From: Bradyrhizobium centrolobii
Lineage (GTDB): Bacteria > Pseudomonadota > Alphaproteobacteria > Rhizobiales > Xanthobacteraceae
Direction: 5' to 3'
DNA: 33,524 nt
Assembly (NCBI RefSeq): GCF_001641635.1
Contig: NZ_LUUB01000079.1
Span: 117,914-151,437 of the forward strand
Shown: positions 14,373 to 20,856 of the stretch, piece by piece
Numbering within the stretch: the first letter of the stretch is position 1
Layout: the number at the start of each line of letters is the position of its first letter
Made by a program: the position numbers and the translations under genes
Notes under the pieces: generated by a model
What the model saw: only the letters and a program-made list of their open reading frames with translations
Told to the model about the DNA's origin: nothing
Databases searched by the model: none

Positions 14373-14669
14373 ATGAAATCGCTTTTGCTGCTCACGTCGA
14401 GCGGTCCGCTGCTCATTCTCACATCCCACGAGTCCCTGCACGACCAGAAGCTCCTTGAGGTGCTCAGGCACAAGGGGATCGGCAAGTTCGTCGCGTTCGA
14501 GGTTCCCTTGGCGCTCGCCAGAACGCGCTACGGCGGGCACTTTCAAGCGGTCGAAAGCAATCTGCGGGAGACCGATGATTTGAGGGTGCTCGACTTCGAC
14601 GGCCAGCGGATCTTTCAGCTCTTTCGTTTCGACGAGCTGGGTGCACCGAACCTGAAAGAACAGGCGTGA
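14373..14669 (+). CDS. Conserved hypothetical protein (98 residues)
   Basis: ATG follows AGGAGGACCCG, an excellent ribosome binding site. The protein begins with a hydrophobic stretch (MKSLLLLTSSGPLLILTSHE) that reads as a buried beta strand pair rather than a signal peptide, because it is broken by Ser, Gly and Pro. It continues as a compact alpha/beta protein (LLEVLRHKGIGKFVAFEVPL, YGGHFQAVESNLRETDDLRV, FDGQRIFQLFRFDEL). It is probably cytosolic. I recognise no named family or catalytic motif. The flanks are repeat fragments of families A and B. Confidence 0.65.
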   Translation: MKSLLLLTSSGPLLILTSHESLHDQKLLEVLRHKGIGKFVAFEVPLALARTRYGGHFQAVESNLRETDDLRVLDFDGQRIFQLFRFDELGAPNLKEQA

Positions 14670-14694
14670 TCCGGCTTTGCCTTGCGGCATGATC

Positions 14695-14757
14695 GCGTTT
14701 CGCGAAACCCATCATCGCGTTGCGGCGGCAAAAGTGATGGGTCGAGCAGGGCTGTTC
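14695..14757. repeat. Degenerate family B fragment (B6)
   Basis: CGCGAAACCCATCATCGCG and AAGTGATGGGTCGAG represent the inner arms of family B without the outer GTAGGATGGG arms. Confidence 0.45.
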
Positions 14758-14808
14758 CGAAGGGACGCCGATTGAGGTACGGTGGAAGCCTGGACTGAGG
14801 AGTCTGCC

Positions 14809-15006
14809 ATGACGTCATATACGGTCGGGTTGAAGCTCGGGGTGCGCGCCAAGGCGCTCACGATCGAAGCCGAGGACGCTTTGGTCGCGGCGCTGAGGAT
14901 CAAGCTCGAGAACCCCGAGGCACTCGTCACCTACGTTCGCAAGTCAAATCGACGTGGCGATCGTCGCCACCCGCACGAAGCGCTGCGAAGCAAGAAAACC
15001 GGCTAG
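14809..15006 (+). CDS. Small conserved hypothetical protein (65 residues)
   Basis: The ATG at 14809 is preceded by GAGGAG at 7-base spacing; an upstream in-frame GTG at 14782 is less likely. The protein starts MTSYTVGLKLGVRAKALTIE, continues with a helix (AEDALVAALRIKLENPEALV) and ends in a very basic tail (RKSNRRGDRRHPHEALRSKK). The compact N-terminal part with a basic C-terminal tail could suit nucleic-acid contact, but no known domain is recognised. No partner gene is evident; the next gene is convergent. Confidence 0.6.
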   Translation: MTSYTVGLKLGVRAKALTIEAEDALVAALRIKLENPEALVTYVRKSNRRGDRRHPHEALRSKKTG

Positions 15007-15050
15007 CCGATGCCAGGGCCGCGGCAACTAGCCCGGATGCGCGCAGGTCG

Positions 15051-15224
15051 TTACCGAAACAGCGCGACGAAGATCACGTAGAGCCACCCCAGGATCCCGT
15101 GGATGATCGCCCACAGGATCGAATGGTTGTTGGTGTAGGAGATCGCGATGGCGAGCGCCGAGCCGAAGCCCACGCCGTATTTCGCGCCCTCGACGCGGAC
15201 GCCGTAGTAACGATTGCCGTTCAT
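15051..15224 (-). CDS. Small membrane protein (57 residues)
   Basis: The ATG at 15224 follows GGAAGGATCACC on the minus strand. The first 16 residues are polar (MNGNRYYGVRVEGAKYG). A weakly hydrophobic segment (VGFGSALAIAISYT) is followed by a stronger membrane helix (SILWAIIHGILGWLYVIFVALF) that runs to the C-terminus. The Gly/His-containing C-terminal helix recalls many rhizobial small membrane proteins of unknown function. No neighbouring gene suggests a role. Upstream, to 15852, lie only repeats and candidate operators. Confidence 0.65.
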   Translation of the reverse strand: MNGNRYYGVRVEGAKYGVGFGSALAIAISYTNNHSILWAIIHGILGWLYVIFVALFR

Positions 15225-15369
15225 GGTGATCCTTCCAGCAGATTGCGCTCCAGCTCTTCCTACGGGCCTCGCTCCGATCGCTCGACGCAGATCAATTTTC
15301 GTCGGCGCGCGCCGACCTACGCTTATCAAGCTACCGGAGCGAAGGCGAGGCCAGGTTTCACCACAGTGA
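15225..15369. other. Intergenic stretch with a perfect 16-bp palindrome
   Basis: No gene is visible. It probably contains the promoter of the small membrane protein gene on the minus strand. At 15301-15316 GTCGGCGCGCGCCGAC is a perfect palindrome, which is long for chance even in GC-rich DNA. Confidence 0.4.
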
Positions 15370-15476
15370 GTAGCCCGGACGGAGCGACTTGTCGGCCGTA
15401 GCTCGAAGAGCGAAGGCGGAAGCGAAATCCGGGACAGGGCCCGCCGCACGATTCCCGGATTGCGCCAGGCTCCACC
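15370..15476. repeat. Family A repeat (A4) with the shared module in reverse orientation
   Basis: GTAGCCCGGACGGAGCGACT opens the element, followed by the reverse complement of the shared ~48-bp module (GTAGCTCGAAGAGCGAAGGC) with about two mismatches. It then has AAATCCGGGAC and GATTCCCGGATTGCG and ends at GGCTCCACC. Confidence 0.75.
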
Positions 15477-15852
15477 ACGCTGGCGCGTCCGACAAAAATA
15501 TCGAAAACAACCCCATGCAAAGTAGAAATCGCTCAGGATTTTTGATTTCGGTGATACCGAATAGGGTTTGACGCGTCGGGCAAAACAGGGGCACTATGCC
15601 ATGGTGGCGTCCGTTCGACGGCTAAGAGCTTCGGCTACGCTTGCTTGCCTCATCACCCGTCACGGGCGCGCCGCACGCATTCCGCCGGAAAGGATTGATT
15701 GGGAGGGAATCCTTTACCATGGCTTCCAGTCCCGGTTGAACCGGTGGAACTTTAGGAGTTACGGAAAATTCTGCGGTATTTTGCGCCTGGATTTTCCGGA
15801 TGCGTCGGGTACGTCGTTCGGAATTGCCGCAGGTTACGGGAGCGTACGAGTC
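15477..15852 (+). promoter_or_regulatory. Upstream region of the PilZ-XRE regulator with two inverted repeats
   Basis: There is no convincing gene, although one frame stays open. TTCGGTGATACCGAA (15547-15561; 6-bp arms, 3-bp spacer) and CCGGTTGAACCGG (15732-15744; 6-bp arms around one base) are dyads of the type bound by XRE-class repressors. Binding by the adjacent regulator is a hypothesis only. Confidence 0.35.
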
Positions 15853-16401
15853 ATGAGCGAGCATCGTGCTGCAGTCAGGCATCACACGCTGAGGACCGGG
15901 ATTGTCGAGTTCGACAACGGCACCGGCAGCATCATCAGCGTCCCCTGTACGATCCGCGATGTTTCCGGCACCGGCGCCCGCCTGCAGCTCAACAGCTCGC
16001 TATGGGTCGCGGAGCAGTTCACGTTGATCTTCAGCAACGGACTGCGCAAGGACTGCCGGGTCGCCTGGCGCAAGGGCAGGCTGATCGGCAGCGCGTTCGC
16101 GGATGGATATGCGAGCCCGGACGAACAGGCTGTCATGATGACCGAGCAAGAGCAGTCCCGGCACAGGCTTGGGATTGGTGCGCGTGTCAGAACTGCGCGC
16201 GAGACCCGCGGCTACACCGAGGCCCAGCTGGCAGAGCTCATTGGCGTCTCGCCTGGGTTTGTATCCCTTGCCGAGAAGGGAGAGGCGGAGATTCCGCTCT
16301 ACCAGCTCATGCATATCGCCGACCTGCTGCTGGTCAGTCTCGACCGGCTCGTTGCAGGCCCGACGCCGAGCGGCGTGTCCGGGGAAGTCGACGCGGCGTA
16401 G
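15853..16401 (+). CDS. PilZ domain-XRE helix-turn-helix fusion regulator
   Basis: A protein of 182 residues from the ATG at 15853 (GGAG about ten bases upstream). Residues 5-82 look like an alphaproteobacterial PilZ domain: a basic N-terminus (RAAVRHHTLRTG), then CTIRDVSGTGARL with the DxSxxG motif, then beta strands ending CRVAWRKGRLIGSAF. The arginine pair is spaced R-x4-R rather than the canonical R-x3-R, so c-di-GMP binding is uncertain. Residues 100-168 are an XRE/HTH_3 domain (IGARVRTARETRGYTEAQLA, ELIGVSPGFVSLAEKGEAEI). The protein could couple c-di-GMP or a degenerate PilZ interaction to DNA binding. It is monocistronic, followed immediately by repeat B4. Confidence 0.8.
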   Translation: MSEHRAAVRHHTLRTGIVEFDNGTGSIISVPCTIRDVSGTGARLQLNSSLWVAEQFTLIFSNGLRKDCRVAWRKGRLIGSAFADGYASPDEQAVMMTEQEQSRHRLGIGARVRTARETRGYTEAQLAELIGVSPGFVSLAEKGEAEIPLYQLMHIADLLLVSLDRLVAGPTPSGVSGEVDAA

Positions 16402-16404
16402 CTC

Positions 16405-16520
16405 GTAGGATGGGTAGAGCTCTTGCGAAACCCATCACCTTGGTGAGGCGCAGTTGATGGGTACCGCTTCCGCCTTCGCTCTTCGAGCTACGGCGGACAA
16501 GTCGCTCCATCCGTCCTGCG
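16405..16520. repeat. Family B repeat (B4) carrying the shared module
   Basis: GTAGGATGGGTAGAGCTC and CGAAACCCATCACCTTGGTG open the element. The right arm starts GATGGGTACC and is then replaced by the ~48-bp module identical to 11829-11875, before closing CATCCGTCCTGCG. It begins three bases after the PilZ-XRE stop codon and runs into the transglycosylase fragment at 16529. Confidence 0.75.
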
Positions 16521-16528
16521 GGCTAACC

Positions 16529-16627
16529 GGTGCGGCTTCGGCGTAGGCCGGATTGGTCATCTGGTAGAGGCCGACGGCGCTGGAGGCGGGCCGGTAAATC
16601 GCGAGGGGATTGAGGCTCAATCGCCAG
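16529..16627 (-). pseudogene. Internal fragment of a lytic transglycosylase gene
   Basis: This 99-base segment matches 17511-17608 of the intact transglycosylase gene at about 90% identity by eye and encodes LSLNPLAIYRPASSAVGLYQ plus M--AYAEAA. It has no start, no catalytic Glu and no C-terminus, and is fused on one side to repeat B4 and on the other to unrelated sequence. Confidence 0.85.
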
Positions 16628-16716
16628 GGCCGAGCGCGTCATTCAAGCAAGTCGAGAGCGAATTCGCTTGCCTTGCTTCGAGTCCTTTTGCACTCTCTTC
16701 GCAAGGAGGCCGACGC

Positions 16717-16998
16717 ATGAAGAAAATGACCGTCACCTGCGCTCTCGGAACGGCCCTGGTGCTGTGCAGCCTTGGGACGTCTGGTGCTGAAGCCCGGGCG
16801 CGGAAGGCCCAGGTCGTTGATGAACCACGACAGAGGCTCGTCGTCACGCCGCAAGTGATAAGGCCAACGCCGTGGGATTATTATATTGTTCCACGATATC
16901 GTTATCGCCCTGAGGACGACCGGGTCGATCCATACGGCCCGCCCCTGGTGTCGTCGTGGGTCCGCTATGAGGGGTGGCGGTGGCCATACTGGTGGTGA
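16717..16998 (+). CDS. Small secreted protein (93 residues), function unknown
   Basis: ATG follows CAAGGAGGCCGACGC, a near-ideal ribosome binding site. Residues 1-26 are a signal peptide (MKKMTVT, hydrophobic run, GAEARA). The mature part is rich in Arg, Tyr, Pro and Trp: QRLVVTPQVIRPTPWDYYIV, PRYRYRPEDDRVDPYGPPLV, ending RYEGWRWPYWW. This composition resembles other rhizobial small exported proteins of unknown role. It lies between a transglycosylase fragment and the intact transglycosylase gene, convergent to the latter with a family A repeat between them. Confidence 0.7.
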   Translation: MKKMTVTCALGTALVLCSLGTSGAEARARKAQVVDEPRQRLVVTPQVIRPTPWDYYIVPRYRYRPEDDRVDPYGPPLVSSWVRYEGWRWPYWW

Positions 16999-17063
16999 AG
17001 AGCGATCACGTTCTCGGGCACGCGGCGATCGGCCAGCGACGGACGCGGGACTGATTAGCGCCT

Positions 17064-17146
17064 GTAGCCCGGATGGAGCGAAGCGCAATCCGGGAATTGC
17101 GCGGCGGGCACCTGTCCCGGATTTCGCTGCGCTCCATCCGGGCTAC
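17064..17146. repeat. Palindromic repeat, family A, best-formed copy (A5)
   Basis: GTAGCCCGGATGGAGCGAAG and GCTGCGCTCCATCCGGGCTA are near-perfect inverted outer arms; GCAATCCGGGA and TCCCGGATTTCGC form the inner arms. It lies between convergent stop codons at 16998 and 17161 and could fold into a long hairpin in either transcript. Confidence 0.88.
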
Positions 17147-17160
17147 GCTCGCTCCAAGAG

Positions 17161-17958
17161 CTAATTGCCATCATCCGCCGCAAGGCGCAGAAATTGACGC
17201 TTCATCGCGTTGACCTTGGCGACATAGGCCGCAACGAGGTGATCGCCGCACCGCTCGCCGGCGATCATCTGAAACTTGCGGCGTGCGTAGGCCGTGGCGG
17301 GACCTGCGCCGCAGAGATGGATGAAGGCGGCCAGATCCTGCTTCTGCTGCGCGCTTGCCTTCACATCGCCCGCGCGGGCGAGAACATCAGCCACGTTGCG
17401 GTCCAGATACACCGATGTCAGCTCGATGGCGTGGCTCGGGATCGCACGGATATACAAGCTGGTGAACCCGCAGCCGGTGTCGGTGACCGCGTTGCCGCGG
17501 ACACAGAACCGTGCGGCCTCGGCGTAGGCCGCGTCTAGCATCTGGTAGAGGCCGACGGCGCTGGAAGCGGGCCGGTAAATCGCGAGGGGATTGAGGCTCA
17601 ATCGCCAGCGCCAGTAGGTGCGCGCGACCGGATTGCCTGAACTCTCGACCTGCGCCAGCGCGGCCAGCAATTCGGGCGTGATCGTATCGGTGGAAAGGCT
17701 GCGGAAGAGCGGCCCGTATTGCCGCCAAGTCTCGGCCGGCTCCTTGTCGAGGGAGTTGCCGACAAGAAAGAACAACTCGGTCGGCTTGCGGATCACGTGA
17801 TAGACAATGTTTGTCACCGCCAAGACCGCAAGCAGGATCGTCGCGACACCCGCGATCCGAACCATCCGCGGTGCCCGTGCGAACTTCTTTCGCGCCCACC
17901 GAGCGCTCCGCCGGAGGCTGCGAAGGCGAGGGAGGAGGCTCTTGCTTTTCCTTGGCAT
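17161..17958 (-). CDS. Lytic transglycosylase, SLT-like, membrane-anchored
   Basis: A protein of 265 residues. The N-terminus is very basic (MPRKSKSLLPRLRSLRRSAR), followed by one membrane helix at about residues 35-55 (VRIAGVATILLAVLAVTNIV). The periplasmic part has the lysozyme-like SLT signature ALAQVESSGNPVA, whose Glu is the predicted catalytic acid, then NPLAIYRPASSAVGLYQM, matching the SSAxGLxQ motif that shapes the glycan-binding groove. Such enzymes cleave peptidoglycan between MurNAc and GlcNAc with formation of 1,6-anhydro-MurNAc. Several Cys in the C-terminal region may pair. Two broken copies of this gene lie at 16529-16627 and 19214-19532. Repeat C2 occupies its upstream region. 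Confidence 0.85.
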   Translation of the reverse strand: MPRKSKSLLPRLRSLRRSARWARKKFARAPRMVRIAGVATILLAVLAVTNIVYHVIRKPTELFFLVGNSLDKEPAETWRQYGPLFRSLSTDTITPELLAALAQVESSGNPVARTYWRWRLSLNPLAIYRPASSAVGLYQMLDAAYAEAARFCVRGNAVTDTGCGFTSLYIRAIPSHAIELTSVYLDRNVADVLARAGDVKASAQQKQDLAAFIHLCGAGPATAYARRKFQMIAGERCGDHLVAAYVAKVNAMKRQFLRLAADDGN

Positions 17959-17980
17959 GGTCTTGCGGGAACGCGTAGCT

Positions 17981-18098
17981 CGTAGGGGGGTAGCCGAAGG
18001 CGTAACCCACCACTGTTTATCAACGGGGAAACGAAAGAGGTGGGTTACACCGAGCGGTCTGCGCTACGCGCAGTCCGCAGGGCTAACCCGCCCTACGG
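17981..18098. repeat. Palindromic repeat, family C, copy 2
   Basis: CGTAGGGGGGTAGCCGAAGG opens the element and GGCTAACCCGCCCTACGGG closes it; the inner pair is CGTAACCCACCACTG and GAGGTGGGTTACACCG. It begins 22 bases upstream of the transglycosylase start. The following bases 18120-18139 repeat the family A6 start exactly. The rest, to 18230, should hold the desaturase promoter; none is assigned. Confidence 0.8.
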
Positions 18099-18230
18099 GT
18101 TGTCACTGCAATTTCGGATGAGCAAAGCGATATCCGGAACATCGCGGCCGATCGAGTCCTTGCTAGAAATAGCCCGCGTCTATACCCTGCGTTGCAGAAG
18201 GGGTAATTTTCCATCAATGGATCGGCTGAA

Positions 18231-19184
18231 ATGACCGTAGTTCAGGACGTAGTGTCGGAGGAAGGTGCGGACCCGAAAATGCCACCGGGAGTGCTGGTCG
18301 AAGGCCCGGTGGTCGACGCCAAGTTTCGCGATTCCTATATCTCGTTCGCCATTATGATCGCAGGTTCGATCGCGGCGCTGGTCTGGGCATTCACGCAAGG
18401 CATCGGCTGGGTGGAGATTTGGGTCTTCGTCGGCATGTTTTCGCTGTCCACGGTCGGGATCGGGGTCGCCATGCATCGCCTGTTCGTGCACCGGAGCTTT
18501 CGCTGCGGTCCGGTCATGCGGGCGTTCTTCGGTGCGATCGCCACGATGGCGGTGCAGGGCTCGGTGCTCAAATGGGTCTCCAATCATCGCCGGCACCATC
18601 TTCACGCCGACAAACCCGGGGACGTCCACAGCCCTTACTATGACGGCTTCGGTAACCGCATTGCCTCCTTCGCCAAGGGGATGTCGCATGCGCAAGGCGG
18701 CTGGGTGTGGGACCAAGCCACCACCGATGCCGAATACTACGCCAAGGATATTCTGGCCGACCCGATCGCCATGTTCTTCACCAGGACACGCTGGTACTGG
18801 TACGCGCTGTCGGCGGTGATCATTCCGGGCGCCATCGGCTATGCGTTTGGCGGCGTGCACGCGATGATCGGCTGCGTCTTGTTCTCCGGCCTGTTCCGCA
18901 GCTACCTCATGACCATGGCCACCTCGCTGGTCAACTCGGTCTGCCATAGCGACGGTCGCTTCGGTTACCGTCGCTTCGAGCTCGATGACGGCACGACCAA
19001 CGAGCTGGTCACCACAATCCTCACCTTCGGTGAAGGACTGCACAACAACCATCATCGGTTTCCGCGGGACGCCTATCTTTCGCACGCCTGGTACGAAATC
19101 GACATCAATGGCCTGATTATTCTGGGGCTTGGGAAACTCGGGCTTGTGCACGACATTTTCATTCACCCCGACAACGAACGTTGA
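18231..19184 (+). CDS. Acyl-CoA/fatty acid desaturase (delta-9 type)
   Basis: A protein of 317 residues with the three histidine boxes of membrane di-iron desaturases: HRLFVH (H82, H87), HRRHH (H119, H122, H123) and HNNHH (H271, H274, H275). Hydrophobic helix pairs flank them (about 37-78, 90-112 and 185-235). Members introduce a cis double bond into acyl chains using O2 and reducing power from ferredoxin or cytochrome b5-like carriers. The VNSVCHSDGRFGYR segment before the third box is typical of the bacterial stearoyl-CoA desaturase-like group. The ATG has no strong ribosome binding site. The gene sits between an intact and a broken transglycosylase copy. Confidence 0.92.
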   Translation: MTVVQDVVSEEGADPKMPPGVLVEGPVVDAKFRDSYISFAIMIAGSIAALVWAFTQGIGWVEIWVFVGMFSLSTVGIGVAMHRLFVHRSFRCGPVMRAFFGAIATMAVQGSVLKWVSNHRRHHLHADKPGDVHSPYYDGFGNRIASFAKGMSHAQGGWVWDQATTDAEYYAKDILADPIAMFFTRTRWYWYALSAVIIPGAIGYAFGGVHAMIGCVLFSGLFRSYLMTMATSLVNSVCHSDGRFGYRRFELDDGTTNELVTTILTFGEGLHNNHHRFPRDAYLSHAWYEIDINGLIILGLGKLGLVHDIFIHPDNER

Positions 19185-19213
19185 CGGTCCTGGCCGGGCA
19201 GAGTTCGCGAGAC

Positions 19214-19532
19214 CTCTCGACCTGCGCCAGCGCAGCCAGCAATTCGGGCGTGATCGCATCGGTGGAAAGGCTGCGGAAGAGCGGCCCGTATTGCCGCCAA
19301 GTCTCGGCCGGCTCCTTGTCGAGCGAGTTGCCGGCAAAGAGGAACGGCTCGGTCGGCTTGCGGATCACGTGATAGAGACGATGTTTGTCAGCGCGACCAC
19401 CGCAAGCAGGATCGCCACGCCGCCCGCGATCCGAACCATCCGCGGTGCTCGCGCGAACTTCTTTTGCGCCCACCGGATGCGCCGCCGGACGCTGCGAAGG
19501 CGAGGGAAGAGAGGCTTGCTCTTTCTTGGCAT
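19214..19532 (-). pseudogene. 5' fragment of a lytic transglycosylase gene, frameshifted
   Basis: This matches 17642-17958, the first ~105 codons of the intact gene including ATG and membrane helix (MPRKSKPLFPRLRSVRRRIR, VRIAGGVAILLAVVALTNIV). A 2-base duplication (GTCTCTATC in place of GTCTATC) after the NIV codons shifts the frame; the length difference, 319 versus 317 bases, confirms it. Downstream the old frame continues as YHVIRKPTEPF-FAGNSLDKE up to ALAQVE and then breaks off. The catalytic core is absent. The break lies about 30 bases after the desaturase stop codon. Confidence 0.9.
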
Positions 19533-19549
19533 GGGTCTTGTGGGGGCGC

Positions 19550-19626
19550 GTAGGATGGGTTTCGCTCTTGTGAAACGCATCACTTGACAGAGTTGATGGG
19601 TATCACTTCGCGCCGCCCATCCTACG
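19550..19626. repeat. Palindromic repeat, family B, copy 5
   Basis: GTAGGATGGGTTTCGCTC and the right arm CGCGCCGCCCATCCTACGGG; inner pair GTGAAACGCATCAC/TTGATGGGTATCAC. It lies where the upstream region of the broken transglycosylase copy would be, as C2 does for the intact copy. Confidence 0.8.
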
Positions 19627-19794
19627 GGCGTGGCGGGGAATATCACTGCAACGATTCGTCCCTAAGAGTTGAGTGCACTGTCGCCGCAATTCAAATTGGA
19701 TGGTCCGGCTGGTTTCGGCGGGGCCTTGGCGCTCATGAATAAGCCACTCACGACTCTGGTAAGATGATCGATGAAGCGAGGGCACGACAATGCA

Positions 19795-20742
19795 TCACCG
19801 CTCGATCTGTGCGACGCGCTGAGTTGACAGGTGAAAATAACCGTTTCCAGTGTTTATGCGTTCAGTTTTTCCTTCAACCCTGTAGTTGCGATTGTCTTTT
19901 ACGAATTTGTATACCCACGGAAGATCGTCGCGGAAGAAGACCGTATTTTCCGCGCAACGGACCAACAGTCGATTTAGCGCCACAACCTCTGAGCGGGCGG
20001 GGCGACAGATCCTAGTGCGCAGCTTTGCGAAGGAAAAATCGTGCGGCGCACCGGAGAGAGAAGCGTCCGGAAGGATTCGCACCGCCACTGCCGGAGTGAG
20101 AGGTACTACCTTGTTGACTGTGCGAGGGTCCTGTCCTTGTTCGAATCCAATCGGAAAATCGCTTGTAAAAAATGGCGTATCAGCATGCTCGTTGAGCAAG
20201 ATATCCCAACGCGAGTTACCGAAGATCGAGAGCCAGCTTAAGATGGATTGAACGGCGAGCGCCTGCGGAAACATTGGGTCAATATCGATCGCCACGGCGC
20301 CTTTTGACATCATCTCCGAAAAGCTTTTGTATCCAAGAGACGGTGGCGGAGCATCGATCTTGCCCTGCGATTCTAAGATGTCCGCTGTGGTCTGGACCGA
20401 TGCCCTGAGCGGATCCGAAGAGAAGCGCATTGAGGCGGGCGAGCAGGCTAAGACGTAAGCGGCGAACCCCGCAATCGCGACTACCGCCATCTGATCGCAA
20501 CCGTTTTTGCGCACCAACTCAACCGGTCGATTGTAGTTCGGCTCGACGCTTTTCAAGAATATTTCGATTGCCCGACTCTCAGTCAAATATGGGTTAGTGT
20601 TTCCCTCGTCGATCCGGCAGACATCTTGTGATCTTGGCTCGAACGTCTTCAGATCCGACTTGCGCATAGCGTAGAGCCTGTCAATTTTGGGAGAATAGAA
20701 GTTTCTTAGATGAACTTGCGAGATGTAGTGATCGAGGGCCAT
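19795..20742 (-). CDS. DUF4238 domain protein
   Basis: A protein of 315 residues. The N-terminus HYISQVHLRNF fits the DUF4238 hallmark (H-Y-x-P/S-Q-x-x-L-R-x-F), and the later block PFFTSDFPIGF (T193, S194, D195) fits its conserved TSD-x-P motif. The rest is mixed alpha/beta with no signal peptide or clear membrane helix. The function of DUF4238 is unknown to me. Base composition is plainly less GC-rich than in neighbouring genes and codon third positions are more mixed, which suggests horizontal origin. It lies in the same orientation as the 20857-21573 gene, 114 bases downstream of it. Confidence 0.75.
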   Translation of the reverse strand: MALDHYISQVHLRNFYSPKIDRLYAMRKSDLKTFEPRSQDVCRIDEGNTNPYLTESRAIEIFLKSVEPNYNRPVELVRKNGCDQMAVVAIAGFAAYVLACSPASMRFSSDPLRASVQTTADILESQGKIDAPPPSLGYKSFSEMMSKGAVAIDIDPMFPQALAVQSILSWLSIFGNSRWDILLNEHADTPFFTSDFPIGFEQGQDPRTVNKVVPLTPAVAVRILPDASLSGAPHDFSFAKLRTRICRPARSEVVALNRLLVRCAENTVFFRDDLPWVYKFVKDNRNYRVEGKTERINTGNGYFHLSTQRVAQIER

Positions 20743-20856
20743 CCTAATCGATCCTCTAGCGCCTCAAACAGACCGCAGAAGGCTAAGTAGCGCAGCAGGT
20801 GGGGCGCCGACGGCCCCGGCGACGTTCTCCAACGAGAATCGAGTTCAACTTGCCCC

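Noticed and set aside
15568..15852. In-frame upstream extension of the PilZ-XRE protein by 95 codons.
   Set aside because: The extension has no domain, its composition is unlike the rest, and the ATG at 15853 has a suitable ribosome binding site.
19214..19545. A second functional transglycosylase or small membrane protein from the 19214-19532 copy.
   Set aside because: The frameshift after the membrane helix and loss of everything after the first catalytic block make function unlikely; a ~55-residue membrane peptide could still be made but has no support.
7015..19626. Possibility that the palindromes are insertion sequences or a CRISPR array.
   Set aside because: Elements are about 80-120 bp, encode nothing, are scattered singly in gaps, and have no regular spacing or spacers; no transposase or cas gene is present.
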